From assembly GCF_013031405.1 (NCBI RefSeq), contig NZ_WPZY01000001.1, positions 310,001 to 374,000 of the forward strand: DNA of 64,000 nucleotides. Reading direction: 5' to 3'. This document shows, one piece after another, positions 45,144 to 54,618 of the stretch. Position numbers and translations under genes: made by a program. The stretch's first letter is position 1; the number at the start of each line of letters is the position of its first letter. Origin of the DNA: Ruegeria sp. HKCCD8929 (GTDB lineage Bacteria > Pseudomonadota > Alphaproteobacteria > Rhodobacterales > Rhodobacteraceae). The notes beneath the pieces were generated by a model. That model was not told the DNA's origin, did not search any database, and saw nothing but the letters and a program-made list of their open reading frames with translations.

Positions 45144-45509
45144 ATGGCAACCTATTACTCGGAAGAGCATGAATGGGTCACCGTCGAGGGTGACGTTGCA
45201 ACCATCGGCATCACCCAGCATGCCGCCGACCAGCTGGGCGAGATCGTGTTCGTCGAGCAGAAAGAGGCCGGCGACGATTTCGAAAAGGGGGACGAGATCG
45301 GCGTGATCGAGTCGGTAAAAGCCGCGTCCGAAATCTATGCCCCCGTCGATGGCGAGGTGATCGAAGCCAACGAGACGCTGGCCGACAACCCCGGCGCGCT
45401 GAACGAAAGCCCCGAGGGTGATGCCTGGATCTACAAGATCAAGCTGGCCGACACCTCGCAATTGGACGACCTGATGGATCTGGACGGTTACAAAGCCCTG
45501 ATCGGCTGA
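45144..45509 (+). CDS. gcvH: glycine cleavage system H-protein
   Basis: Lipoyl carrier of 121 aa that shuttles the aminomethyl group between P-, T- and L-proteins. The lipoyl-lysine lies in GVIESVKAASEIYAPVDGEV at about residue 60. GGAGAGAGA precedes the ATG. Followed by gcvP after an 82-base spacer that contains a family-type intergenic repeat. Confidence 0.97.
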   Translation: MATYYSEEHEWVTVEGDVATIGITQHAADQLGEIVFVEQKEAGDDFEKGDEIGVIESVKAASEIYAPVDGEVIEANETLADNPGALNESPEGDAWIYKIKLADTSQLDDLMDLDGYKALIG

Positions 45510-45512
45510 CCG

Positions 45513-45545
45513 CTTCATCTTTTTCCAAATACTCCCGCCGGAGGC
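45513..45545. repeat. Rhodobacteraceae-type intergenic repeat
   Basis: The stretch between gcvH and gcvP contains CTTTTTCCAAATACTCCC followed by GCCGGAGGC. I recognise this combination as a short sequence scattered between genes in many Roseobacter genomes. Within this window I found only this copy. Its function is unknown. Confidence 0.5.
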
Positions 45546-45591
45546 TCCCGCAGTCTCCATCGGGCACTAGTTTCGAAACAGGAGCGCTGCA

Positions 45592-48456
45592 ATGGCCTTC
45601 AAACTGACCGATTACGAAGCCTATGACTTCGCCAACCGCCGCCACATCGGTCCTTCGCCGACCGAAATGCGCGATATGCTCAAGGTGATCGGCTTCAAGA
45701 CGCTGGACCAGCTGATCGACGCGACTGTCCCAACCGCGATCCGCCAGAAAGAGGCGTTGGATTGGGGTCCGGCGATGACTGAGCGCGATGCGCTCTTCCA
45801 CATGAAGGAAGTGGCGAGCAAGAACAAGGTTCTGACCTCGCTGATCGGTCAGGGGTACTACGGCACAACAACGCCCGCGCCGATCCTGCGCAACATCCTG
45901 GAGAACCCGGCCTGGTACACCGCTTATACGCCCTATCAGCCCGAGATTTCGCAGGGACGTCTTGAGGCGCTCCTGAACTTCCAGACCATGGTCAGTGACC
46001 TGACCGGGCTAGATGTGGCCAATGCTTCGTTGCTCGACGAAGCCACCGCCGCCGCCGAGGCCATGGCGATGGCGAAACGCGGCGGACGCTCCAAGGCGAA
46101 CAACGCCGCCTTCTTCGTCGACAAGAACTGCCACCCGCAGACCATCGCGGTGATCAAGACCCGCGCCGAGCCTCTGGGCATCGACGTGCAGGTCGGCGAC
46201 CCCGATCAACTAGACGCAGGTGCGGTCTTTGGTGCGATCTTCCAATATCCCGGCACCTATGGCCATGTGCGTGACTACACCAACGAGATCGCGGCTTTGC
46301 ACGAACACAAGGCCATCGCCATCGTCGCCGCCGACATCCTGTCGCTGGCGCTGCTGAAATCCCCGGGAGAGATGGGCGCGGATATCGCTATCGGTTCGAC
46401 CCAACGCTTTGGCGTACCGATGGGCTTTGGCGGCCCCCACGCCGCTTACATGGCGACCACCGACAAGCTCAAGCGCGCGATGCCGGGCCGGATCATCGGT
46501 GTGTCCATCGACAGCCGCGGCAACAAGGCCTATCGTCTGGCGCTGCAAACCCGCGAGCAGCACATCCGCCGTGAGAAAGCCAACTCGAACGTCTGCACCG
46601 CGCAGGCGCTGCTGGCTGTCATCGCCTCAATGTATGCGGTCTATCATGGTCCGGACGGCATCAAGGCCATCGCGCAATCAGTGCACCGCAAGACCTCGCG
46701 TCTGGCCGCCGGTCTGGAAGAGCACGGCTTCAGCGTCGAGCCGGAAGTGTTCTTCGATACCATCACCGTCGAGGTGGGTCACCTGCAGAAGACCGTCATG
46801 GAGGCTGCCGTTCTCCGCGGTGTCAATCTGCGCAAGATCGGTGAAACCAAAGTCGGTATCAGCTTGGACGAGCAGACCCGGCCCGAGACCATCGAGGCCG
46901 TCTGGGGCGCTTTCGGCATCGACAAGAAAGACGACAGCCAGAAGAACCGCCACTACCGTCTGCCTGACTATGCTCTGCGGGAAAGCGAGTACCTGACTCA
47001 CCCGATCTTCCACAAGAACCGGGCCGAGGCCGAGATTACCCGCTATATGCGCCGTCTGGCCGACCGCGATCTGGCGCTGGACCGTGCGATGATCCCGCTG
47101 GGGTCTTGCACCATGAAGCTGAACGCGACGATCGAGATGATCCCGGTCACCTGGCCCGAGTTTGGCAACCTGCACCCGTTCTGCCCCGAAGATCAGGCGC
47201 AGGGCTATCACGAGATGATCGCCGATCTGAACGACAAGCTGTGTCAGATCACCGGCTATGACGCGATCAGCCAGCAGCCCAACTCGGGTGCGCAGGGTGA
47301 ATATGCTGGTCTGTTGACCATCCGCAACTACCACGCCTCGCGCGGTGACGCACATCGCAACGTCTGCCTGATCCCCACCTCGGCGCATGGGACCAACCCG
47401 GCCTCGGCGCAGATGGTGGGCTATCAGGTCGTGCCGGTGAAATCGGACGACAACGGCAATATCGATGTTGCCGATTTCCGCGAGAAGGCCGAGAAGCACT
47501 CGGATTATCTGGCGGCCTGCATGATCACCTACCCGTCCACTCATGGCGTGTTCGAGGAAACGGTGCAGGAGGTCTGCCAGATCACCCATGATCATGGCGG
47601 TCAGGTCTATATCGATGGTGCAAACATGAATGCCATGGTTGGCGTTGCCCAGCCGGGGAAGATCGGCGGCGATGTCAGCCACTTGAACCTGCACAAGACC
47701 TTCTGCATCCCGCATGGCGGCGGCGGTCCTGGCATGGGTCCGATCGGCGTCAAGGCGCATCTGGAGAAACACCTGCCCGGCCACCCGGAATACGGCACCG
47801 CAGTGGGTCCGGTCTCGGCGGCCCCCTTTGGGTCACCGTCTATTCTGCCCGTCTCATGGGCCTATGTGCTGCTGATGGGCGGGGCGGGGCTGACGCAGGC
47901 CACAAAAGTCGCGATCCTGAACGCCAACTATATCGCGGCGCGGCTCAAGGATGCCTACAAGATTCTCTACACCTCGGAAACGGGGCGTGTGGCGCATGAA
48001 TGCATCCTCGACACCCGTCCGCTGGCGGACGAGGGTAACGTGACCGTGGATGACATCGCCAAGCGTCTGGTCGATAGCGGCTTCCACGCACCGACCATGT
48101 CCTGGCCGGTGGCGGGGACACTGATGGTCGAGCCCACCGAGTCCGAGCCCAAGGATGAGTTGGACCGGTTCTGCGATGCCATGCTCTCGATCAGGGACGA
48201 GGCGCAGCAGATCATCGACGGCAAGATCGACGCCGAGAACAACCCGCTCAAGAACGCGCCCCACACGGTGCGTGATCTGGTGGGTGAATGGGACCGGCCT
48301 TACACCCGAGAGCAGGCCTGCTTCCCGGCAGGCAGCTTGGGCGTCGACAAGTACTGGTCGCCGGTCAACCGGGTCGACAACGCCTATGGCGACCGGAACC
48401 TGATCTGCACCTGTCCGCCGATGTCGGACTACGAGGAAGAAGACGCAGCGGCCTGA
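45592..48456 (+). CDS. gcvP: glycine dehydrogenase, decarboxylating (P-protein)
   Basis: PLP enzyme of 954 aa, the full-length single-chain form. It decarboxylates glycine and passes the aminomethyl group to GcvH. The PLP lysine lies in [19 protein letters not shown] (about residue 700). The N-terminal half contains [18 protein letters not shown] and the C-terminal half [13 protein letters not shown], as usual. An AGGAGCG ribosome site precedes the ATG. A GC-rich hairpin follows the stop. Confidence 0.97.
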   Translation: MAFKLTDYEAYDFANRRHIGPSPTEMRDMLKVIGFKTLDQLIDATVPTAIRQKEALDWGPAMTERDALFHMKEVASKNKVLTSLIGQGYYGTTTPAPILRNILENPAWYTAYTPYQPEISQGRLEALLNFQTMVSDLTGLDVANASLLDEATAAAEAMAMAKRGGRSKANNAAFFVDKNCHPQTIAVIKTRAEPLGIDVQVGDPDQLDAGAVFGAIFQYPGTYGHVRDYTNEIAALHEHKAIAIVAADILSLALLKSPGEMGADIAIGSTQRFGVPMGFGGPHAAYMATTDKLKRAMPGRIIGVSIDSRGNKAYRLALQTREQHIRREKANSNVCTAQALLAVIASMYAVYHGPDGIKAIAQSVHRKTSRLAAGLEEHGFSVEPEVFFDTITVEVGHLQKTVMEAAVLRGVNLRKIGETKVGISLDEQTRPETIEAVWGAFGIDKKDDSQKNRHYRLPDYALRESEYLTHPIFHKNRAEAEITRYMRRLADRDLALDRAMIPLGSCTMKLNATIEMIPVTWPEFGNLHPFCPEDQAQGYHEMIADLNDKLCQITGYDAISQQPNSGAQGEYAGLLTIRNYHASRGDAHRNVCLIPTSAHGTNPASAQMVGYQVVPVKSDDNGNIDVADFREKAEKHSDYLAACMITYPSTHGVFEETVQEVCQITHDHGGQVYIDGANMNAMVGVAQPGKIGGDVSHLNLHKTFCIPHGGGGPGMGPIGVKAHLEKHLPGHPEYGTAVGPVSAAPFGSPSILPVSWAYVLLMGGAGLTQATKVAILNANYIAARLKDAYKILYTSETGRVAHECILDTRPLADEGNVTVDDIAKRLVDSGFHAPTMSWPVAGTLMVEPTESEPKDELDRFCDAMLSIRDEAQQIIDGKIDAENNPLKNAPHTVRDLVGEWDRPYTREQACFPAGSLGVDKYWSPVNRVDNAYGDRNLICTCPPMSDYEEEDAAA

Positions 48457-48468
48457 TCCGGGCCCTTG

Positions 48469-48498
48469 CCGCGCCGCCGGTATGGTCCGGCGGCGCGG
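48469..48498 (+). terminator. GC-rich hairpin after gcvP
   Basis: CCGCGCCGCCGG (48469-48480) and CCGGCGGCGCGG (48487-48498) form a perfect 12-base stem with a 6-base loop, 12 bases after the gcvP stop. No U-tract follows, so termination may need other factors. Confidence 0.6.
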
Positions 48499-48560
48499 AC
48501 CACATCATCCGATGATGATCCGGCGCCCACGCCGCATGACACCCGCAAGAGGAGGCAGAC

Positions 48561-49544
48561 ATGACCTATTGCGCATCCGTTCCACAGGTTGCAACGCCCG
48601 TCGCGGCGCACCCCATGGCCCCGGCACGGGTTAACGAAATCGATATCATCCTGCCTCAGGGCACCTCATCCTCGGCAGCGCAGATGATGGCGGACCTGTT
48701 CAACGCCGGAAACGATCTGGTGGATGGCGCCCCCTATCGCGTCACCGTGCGGGACCTATCCGGACAATCGTCCGAAGATGCCCGCTACTGGGCACGGCGC
48801 ACCGTGATCTTTCTGGGCGATATCCATGCCCGCTGGAGCCTGAGCGCCGAGGAACGTAATCGGGTTCATCAGATCCTGCGTCTGGCAACCCGCTCGGTCC
48901 TGGTCGGCGGCGCGGTGTTTCTGCTCTGCGAAACCGGGTTGCAGGAGCGGCATGCAGTCGCCATCCACCCCAACTTCGCGGCCGCCGCAACCGAAGAGCA
49001 ACTGGCCGAACTGGCCCCCGGCGCCCATTTTGCGGCCTCGGGATCGGTGCACAGCGCGATCAGCGGCTTTGCTGCTTTGCGTTTATTTCTGGAACTTATC
49101 GGCCGCGATCACGGCCAGTTCATTGCCGGGGCACTGAGTGACTATATCGGGCTGAGCGCCGATGGCGCTCGCCCTCAGAGCAAGGTCTCGCTGGGCCTGC
49201 GCCAGCGCGCGCAGGGCGATATGCTGATCGACAGCACCATCGACCTGATGCGTGACCATATCGAAGAACCCCTGAAGATCTGCGAATTGGCCAACAATCT
49301 GGGTGTCTCGACCCGCAAGCTGCAACGCCGCTTTCTGGAGCGCACCGGCACCGGTCCGCTGACAGCTTATCGCGCGCTGCGCATCGAGCGGGCGCACCAA
49401 TTGCTGGTCCATACCAGCCTGTCCCTGTCCGAGGTCGTGGTGGCCACGGGGTTTGGCACCTATTCCAACCTGGCTCGCTGGTTCCGCCGGGAATATGGCG
49501 AAACCCCGCAGATCGTGCGCCAGCGCGCCTTTGCCGGAGCCTGA
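48561..49544 (+). CDS. GlxA-family AraC-type regulator (DJ-1/PfpI-like domain plus HTH)
   Basis: Regulator of 327 aa. Residues 15-190 resemble the class I amidotransferase/DJ-1-like domain of GlxA proteins (EIDIILPQGTSSSAAQMMAD, LVGGAVFLLCETGL). The C-terminal 100 residues are an AraC DNA-binding domain with two helix-turn-helices (CELANNLGVSTRKLQRRFLE and LSEVVVATGFGTYSNLARWF). GAGGAG precedes the ATG. Relatives such as GbdR control glycine betaine and related catabolism, so control of glycine or C1 metabolism fits the neighbouring gcv genes. The ligand is not known. Confidence 0.9.
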   Translation: MTYCASVPQVATPVAAHPMAPARVNEIDIILPQGTSSSAAQMMADLFNAGNDLVDGAPYRVTVRDLSGQSSEDARYWARRTVIFLGDIHARWSLSAEERNRVHQILRLATRSVLVGGAVFLLCETGLQERHAVAIHPNFAAAATEEQLAELAPGAHFAASGSVHSAISGFAALRLFLELIGRDHGQFIAGALSDYIGLSADGARPQSKVSLGLRQRAQGDMLIDSTIDLMRDHIEEPLKICELANNLGVSTRKLQRRFLERTGTGPLTAYRALRIERAHQLLVHTSLSLSEVVVATGFGTYSNLARWFRREYGETPQIVRQRAFAGA

Positions 49545-49668
49545 AGCGCTCACCTCGCTTTTGGCTTCGTCCAGTCGTGCCGCCCCGACCGCGTCGGTTC
49601 GCGGATCATGTCGATCAGAACTCCTCACCACAGGAACCTCAGGCACTGCTTTGCGCGCACGAGGCAGA

Positions 49669-52002
49669 TCAGCCGGAAATGCGTTCGAGTGCTCTATCGC
49701 AGAAGTTATGCGCCCCGATCAGTCCGAATTCTTCTTGTTTCGAGATATAGAGGTTCAGGGATTGCCTGATCGAAGTGAACCGCCCGCCTGCATTGAACGT
49801 ATCGACAAAGCTGTCGTCGAACAGCCAGCAGTTCTTTTCCGCAACGCCACCCAGAAGGAAAACGCCGCCGGTCGGCATGATGGCGACAGCGAGATCTCCG
49901 GTGACCGCCGCAAGATGCCTGGCAAAAATCCGAGCGGTATTGACTGCCGCCTGGGTTGAGCCGTCCTGTGCATCCTGGAGAATGTCCTTTGCCGACCGGT
50001 TTTCAGCCTGGCCATGTTCTACTAGGGAGACAGCCTGATGCAGGATCGGTATGCCGGTCCCGCTCAAAAAAGCCTCGGCCTCCAAAGCCAAACTGTCGCC
50101 GAAGAACCACTCAGGCGCAATTTGTCGGGCGGCCTCGAAAACCTCGATTTCATAGCGGTTGCGAGGTGAAATGCCGACATGCCCGCCTTCACCCGATATG
50201 GTGTGATAGTGGCCGTCCGAATAAAGCAGCGCTCCGGCGCCCAGACCAGTGCCCGGTCCTATGACAAGCCTCGTCCCTACCGGCGGTTCAGGCGCTCCTT
50301 GCAGGATTTCGACATCGTCGCCGGATATGTTGGCAACCGACCAGGCAGCCGCGGTGAAGTCGTTGATCACAAAGGTGTGCTTGGCGCCGGTGGCATTGGC
50401 AATATCCGCTTCCGACAGGTTCAGATGTGCATTTGTCAGGCGGATCGCTCCATCCTTGACCGGTCCCGCGCCCGCAGCGACGACCGCGCGCGGAGGGGTC
50501 CCCATCTCGTCACACAGGCCGTAGAAAGCGTCGAGCATATCAGACAACGATCCCGTAGGATATTTGCGAACGTCTGTTAGCCGATCACCGGAAACCACGC
50601 CCAAACGGGTGTTGGTACCGCCAATATCTGCCACCAGTTGCCAGTGCGGCTTTAGTGAGCCAACCGGTTGCGCCAACGGCAGTTTCGCAGGCTCACCCTC
50701 GGCCAGCGCCGATTTCAGCGCGTGATACGAAGCCTTCGGAGTTCTGGTCAGGGTTCCAAAATCCACATCCACAAGGCCAAAGCGCTTTTCATACCCATAG
50801 GCCCATTCGTAGTTGTCCATCAGCGACCAAACGAAATAGCCCTTCACCGGAACACCCTCGTCCAGGGCATGCCGGACCGCCGACAGGTGTTGGTTCAGAT
50901 AGTCGATGCGGGCGTCGTCCTGGGCGCGCTCTTCACTGGCCATGCCGTTCTCGGTCACAAAAATCGGCAAATCGCCCGTGTAATCCTGTGCAGTGCGGAT
51001 CAGGAAGCGGGAAAGGGCGTCAGGCTCGATCTCCCAACCCATCTGGGTTTTAGGCAGTGGGCCGGGAACCTCCTGCAGGTTGGGCCACGAGCCGTCTGCG
51101 GGAGCGATCAGTTTGCGGGTGTAGTAGTTCAGGCCACACCAATCGACCGGTGTGCCGATGATGTCGAAATCGTCATGCCAGCCGTTCGGTAGATGAGGTT
51201 CCAGACCCTCCAGTACGTTCTCCGGGTAGGCTTTGTTGAACACACCGCCCAAAAAGAACCGGTTGTAAATGCCGTCATAGAGGGCGGCCGCGCGCCGGGC
51301 CTCTTCGGTGTCCTCAGCTGGATCTGCCCATTCGAGGTTGAACACCGCGCCAAGATTGGTCATGCCAAGCCCGCGCATGGCCTCGATCGCGGACCCATGC
51401 GCTAGCAGCACGTGATGCATGGCCCGCGCCGTTGCCCTTATATCGCGCAGGCCCGGCGCGTGGTGCCCTTCGAAATGGCTCAGCCAACTCACACACCATG
51501 GCTCGTTGATCGGAGCAACGCTGTACATCCGATCCCCGATGCGTCCCATGATCACCTCGGTGAAATCGGCAAACCACCCGGCGATGTCACGATTGCGCCA
51601 TCCGCCCAGATCGGCGAGCGGTGAGGGCAATTCCCAATGATAAAGCGTTGCACAGGGGCGGATGCCACGTTCCAGCAACGCATCCGCCAGACGGTCGTAG
51701 AAATCCAAGCCTTCCTGATTGACCTGACCGCGCCCCTCGGGCAGCACGCGCGCCCAGCTTGTGGAAAAACGATAGCAGTCGAACCCGGCCTCGCGCACCA
51801 GATCCAAATCCTGCCCAAACCGGGTATAGTGATCACAGGCGACATCGCCGTTCTCACCCCGCACAACATTGCCGGGGGTGGCGGCGAAGCTGTCCCAATG
51901 GGTACGACCCGCGCCACCTTGGGCGTGCCCTTCGATCTGATACGCCGAGGTGGCGACCCCAAAGAGAAAATCCTTGGGAAAATCCGAGCGGCTATGTTTC
52001 AT
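49669..52002 (-). CDS. GH1 beta-glucosidase fused to glucokinase
   Basis: Single open frame of about 777 aa with two complete enzymes. Residues 5-435 are a GH1 beta-glucosidase: acid/base Glu167 in INEPW, nucleophile Glu351 in VTENG and the aglycone segment WSLMDNYEWAYG (392-403). A linker of about 20 residues leads to a Glk-type glucokinase at about 454-777, with the phosphate loop VADIGGTNTRLG (458-469), VINDFTAAAW and IGPGTGLGAGAL. These are usually separate neighbouring genes. The fusion would hydrolyse a beta-glucoside and phosphorylate the glucose. The ATG at 52002 follows the LacI stop by 1 base; a longer frame would overlap lacI. Confidence 0.9.
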   Translation of the reverse strand: MKHSRSDFPKDFLFGVATSAYQIEGHAQGGAGRTHWDSFAATPGNVVRGENGDVACDHYTRFGQDLDLVREAGFDCYRFSTSWARVLPEGRGQVNQEGLDFYDRLADALLERGIRPCATLYHWELPSPLADLGGWRNRDIAGWFADFTEVIMGRIGDRMYSVAPINEPWCVSWLSHFEGHHAPGLRDIRATARAMHHVLLAHGSAIEAMRGLGMTNLGAVFNLEWADPAEDTEEARRAAALYDGIYNRFFLGGVFNKAYPENVLEGLEPHLPNGWHDDFDIIGTPVDWCGLNYYTRKLIAPADGSWPNLQEVPGPLPKTQMGWEIEPDALSRFLIRTAQDYTGDLPIFVTENGMASEERAQDDARIDYLNQHLSAVRHALDEGVPVKGYFVWSLMDNYEWAYGYEKRFGLVDVDFGTLTRTPKASYHALKSALAEGEPAKLPLAQPVGSLKPHWQLVADIGGTNTRLGVVSGDRLTDVRKYPTGSLSDMLDAFYGLCDEMGTPPRAVVAAGAGPVKDGAIRLTNAHLNLSEADIANATGAKHTFVINDFTAAAWSVANISGDDVEILQGAPEPPVGTRLVIGPGTGLGAGALLYSDGHYHTISGEGGHVGISPRNRYEIEVFEAARQIAPEWFFGDSLALEAEAFLSGTGIPILHQAVSLVEHGQAENRSAKDILQDAQDGSTQAAVNTARIFARHLAAVTGDLAVAIMPTGGVFLLGGVAEKNCWLFDDSFVDTFNAGGRFTSIRQSLNLYISKQEEFGLIGAHNFCDRALERISG

Positions 52003-52003
52003 G

Positions 52004-53035
52004 TCACGACCTGTCAGGGGCAGGGCCGGTTGAACTGCCAAGAACCAGTTCGGCCTCAAGCAGCCTGGTTTTTGGCGGATCCTCCGGCGTGTTGATCCGG
52101 TCTATCAGCATTTCTGCGGCGATTTCGCCCGCATGTCTGACAGAAGACCGCGTTGCTGTGAAGATCGGAACGTCCTGCCCGTTCTTCAGATAGGAGAGTT
52201 CGTCATCATGGGCGATCACCGATACGTCACGGCCCATCTTCAACCCGGCCTCGTCCAATGCGCGGCGTACACCGATAGCCGAGATCATCGAGGCGGCAAG
52301 GATGGCGGTGGGAGGGTCGGCGAGTTGCAACATGTTGCGGGTTTCGTGATGGCCGTAAATCTCGGTCATCTCGGCGCTGCGCATCAGTTCGGGATCGGGC
52401 TCCAGACCAGCCATCTGCAGCGCTTCAAGATATCCCACTCGGCGGCGTTGGGCAAAGTCCATCTCTTCAAGCCCATTGATCAGCGCGATGCGGCGGTGGC
52501 CCAGGTCAATGAGAAACTGGGTTGCGCGCAGGAACGACCGTTTGTTGTTCACGTCGATCCACGAATAGGGTTCACCCGCGCCAGTCGAGCGGCCATGCAC
52601 GATGAAAGGGACGTTCATTTTGGCGAGAACCGAAATCCGCGGCTCGACCACTTTGGGGCCCTGCAACACCACCCCATCCACCGCGCCGCGCTTGAAGAGC
52701 GTGCGGTAGGCCTCCTCGATCGAGATGTCGTCGGCATGCGTGAACATCATGTCATAGCCGTGCTCGGCATATTTCCGCGCAGCACCAGCGACGAAATCGC
52801 CAAAGATCGGGTTCACCATCTCGTGTCGCGATGAGCTTGGAATCACATGCCCGATCACCATTGCCTTGCCAGTGGCTAGACCCTTAGCGCGGCTGTTCGG
52901 GCGGTAGCCGTGCTTTGTCGCCGCCGCCTGAACCCGCATGCGCGTTGCCTCACTGACTTCGGGATAGCCGTTCAGCGCACGGCTAACCGTGGTTTGCGAC
53001 AAGCCCAGAATCTGAGAGAGCTGTTTTAGGTTCAT
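52004..53035 (-). CDS. aglR: LacI-family regulator of the alpha-glucoside operon (AglR-like)
   Basis: Repressor of 343 aa. The N-terminal helix-turn-helix with hinge (LSQILGLSQTTVSRALNGYP, about 5-24) is followed by a periplasmic-binding-protein-like effector domain. It is divergent from aglE and directly upstream of the beta-glucosidase-glucokinase gene, matching the aglR-aglEFGAK order known from Sinorhizobium meliloti. A palindromic operator lies in the aglE promoter and a degraded copy just upstream of its own start, suggesting autoregulation. The inducer is probably an alpha-glucoside such as sucrose, maltose or trehalose. Confidence 0.88.
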   Translation of the reverse strand: MNLKQLSQILGLSQTTVSRALNGYPEVSEATRMRVQAAATKHGYRPNSRAKGLATGKAMVIGHVIPSSSRHEMVNPIFGDFVAGAARKYAEHGYDMMFTHADDISIEEAYRTLFKRGAVDGVVLQGPKVVEPRISVLAKMNVPFIVHGRSTGAGEPYSWIDVNNKRSFLRATQFLIDLGHRRIALINGLEEMDFAQRRRVGYLEALQMAGLEPDPELMRSAEMTEIYGHHETRNMLQLADPPTAILAASMISAIGVRRALDEAGLKMGRDVSVIAHDDELSYLKNGQDVPIFTATRSSVRHAGEIAAEMLIDRINTPEDPPKTRLLEAELVLGSSTGPAPDRS

Positions 53036-53043
53036 TACGGATT

Positions 53044-53055
53044 CAAAGCGCCTTC
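53044..53055 (-). promoter_or_regulatory. degenerate LacI operator before aglR
   Basis: CAAAGCGCCTTC differs at two positions from the perfect CAAAGCGCTTTG at 53210-53221. It lies 8 bases upstream of the aglR start codon, so binding would hinder aglR expression. Confidence 0.4.
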
Positions 53056-53170
53056 AAATTTTTTTCCACTTCTGTTTTGTGGGCAATCGAGCGATCCGTC
53101 AACCGGTTTTGAGGATTCGCCCTTTGAAAAGGCATAAACAGGCTTTTTGCTAATCAGCGAAATCCAGACA

Positions 53171-53221
53171 TTGACAGAAACGTGATGTTAGCGGATAACA
53201 GTCGTTATCCAAAGCGCTTTG
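53171..53221 (+). promoter_or_regulatory. aglE promoter with LacI-type operator
   Basis: TTGACA (53171-53176) and GATAAC (53194-53199) are 17 bases apart and form a good promoter. GGATAAC/GTTATCC (53193-53199 and 53204-53210) is an inverted repeat over the -10 box. The perfect palindrome CAAAGCGCTTTG (53210-53221), typical of LacI-family operators, follows at the expected transcription start. Binding there should block aglEFGAK. Confidence 0.65.
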
Positions 53222-53278
53222 AAAATGAGTCTCACGGGGGCGAAATTCAGCGCCAGAACGCAATAGGGAGGAAACCTC

Positions 53279-54547
53279 ATGAAATGCTCGCTTTATGCAA
53301 GCGTTGCTGCCTTTGCCCTGATGGCAGGCGCAGCGCAGGCAGAGAAGGTCACCGTATTCGGACCGTGGCTGGGGCCGGACCAGGAAAACGTTGAAGCGGT
53401 GCTTGATGGGTTCGCCGCGGCCACAGGGCATGAATACGCATATGTCGGCTCAGACAGTTTCGAGCAGCAGATCCGTATCGACGCCGAAGCGGGATCGGCC
53501 CCGAATGTCGCAGTGTTCCCACAGCCTGGGCTGGCCTCGGACATGGCAAAGGACGGTTTCCTGACGCCGCTGGCTGGTGGAACCGGCGACTGGATACGTG
53601 ACAATTATGCGGCGGGCCAATCCTGGGTTGATCTGGGCACCTATGCCGGCGCGGACGGCAGCGATCACCTTTATGGCTTTTTCTACAAGGTCGATGTGAA
53701 GTCGCTGGTCTGGTACAGCCCCGAGAATTTCGAGGACGCAGGCTATGAAGTGCCGACCACGATGGAAGAGCTCAAGGCGCTGACCGAGCAGATCGTGGAC
53801 GATGGTGAGACGCCCTGGTGCATCGGGCTGGGTTCCGGCGGGGCGACCGGCTGGCCCGCCACAGACTGGGTCGAGGACATGATGCTGCGCACCCAATCGC
53901 CGCAGGACTATGACGCATGGGTGTCCAACGAGTTGAAGTTCAACGATCCGAAAGTGGTCGGGGCGATTGAAGAATTCGGCGCTTTTGCCCGCAATGATGA
54001 CTTCGTGGCCGGTGGTGCAGGCGCTGTGGCGACGACCGACTTCCGCGACAGCCCCAAAGGCCTCTTCAGTTCACCGCCGCAATGCTACCTGCACCGTCAG
54101 GCGTCGTTCATTCCGGCTTTCTTCCCCGAAGGCACGGTTGTGGGCGAGGACGCGGATTTCTTCTATTTCCCGGCTTACGAAAGCAAGGATCTGGGAAGCC
54201 CGGTACTGGGTGCCGGCACGCTCTGGGCCATCACCAACGACAGCCCGGGCGCGCATGACCTGATCGCCTATCTGCAGACACCCGAGGCGCATGAAACCTG
54301 GATGGCGCTGACCGGGTTCCTGACGCCCCACAAGGGTGTCGACAGTTCGGTCTTCTCGGATCCGACGCTGAAAAAGATGAACGACATCCTGTTGGGGGCA
54401 ACGACGTTCCGATTTGACGGTTCGGATCTGATGCCCGGCGGCGTGGGTGCGGGTACCTTCTGGACCGGCATGGTGGACTACACCGGTGGCAAATCCGCAC
54501 AGGACGTGGCCGACGAAATCCAGTCATCTTGGGACGCGCTGAAGTAA
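53279..54547 (+). CDS. aglE: ABC transporter alpha-glucoside-binding protein
   Basis: Exported binding protein of 422 aa, family 1 of solute-binding proteins. A signal peptide spans residues 1-21 (MKCSLYASVAAFALMAGAAQA). The mature part contains VAVFPQPGLASDMAKDG and aromatic sugar-stacking segments such as LVWYSPENFEDAGYEVPTT. AGGAGGAAA lies before the ATG. It is the first gene of aglEFGAK. Assignment rests on the whole operon order matching the S. meliloti agl locus. Confidence 0.9.
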   Translation: MKCSLYASVAAFALMAGAAQAEKVTVFGPWLGPDQENVEAVLDGFAAATGHEYAYVGSDSFEQQIRIDAEAGSAPNVAVFPQPGLASDMAKDGFLTPLAGGTGDWIRDNYAAGQSWVDLGTYAGADGSDHLYGFFYKVDVKSLVWYSPENFEDAGYEVPTTMEELKALTEQIVDDGETPWCIGLGSGGATGWPATDWVEDMMLRTQSPQDYDAWVSNELKFNDPKVVGAIEEFGAFARNDDFVAGGAGAVATTDFRDSPKGLFSSPPQCYLHRQASFIPAFFPEGTVVGEDADFFYFPAYESKDLGSPVLGAGTLWAITNDSPGAHDLIAYLQTPEAHETWMALTGFLTPHKGVDSSVFSDPTLKKMNDILLGATTFRFDGSDLMPGGVGAGTFWTGMVDYTGGKSAQDVADEIQSSWDALK

Positions 54548-54562
54548 GCGTCTGATCCAAGC

Positions 54563-54588
54563 GGGCTGCCCGCAGTTGTGGGCAGCCC
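54563..54588 (+). terminator. intercistronic hairpin after aglE
   Basis: GGGCTGCCC (54563-54571) and GGGCAGCCC (54580-54588) form a 9-base stem just after the aglE stop. Hairpins here usually protect the binding-protein message and reduce downstream transcription, giving more binding protein than permease. Confidence 0.6.
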
Positions 54589-54618
54589 CGACATCTCTGT
54601 CGCAAGTGGGAGGGCGGC

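Noticed and set aside
42110..45560. long minus-strand open frames of 473 and 544 aa
   Set aside because: They are opposite the symporter and gcvT/gcvH genes and show no recognisable domain.
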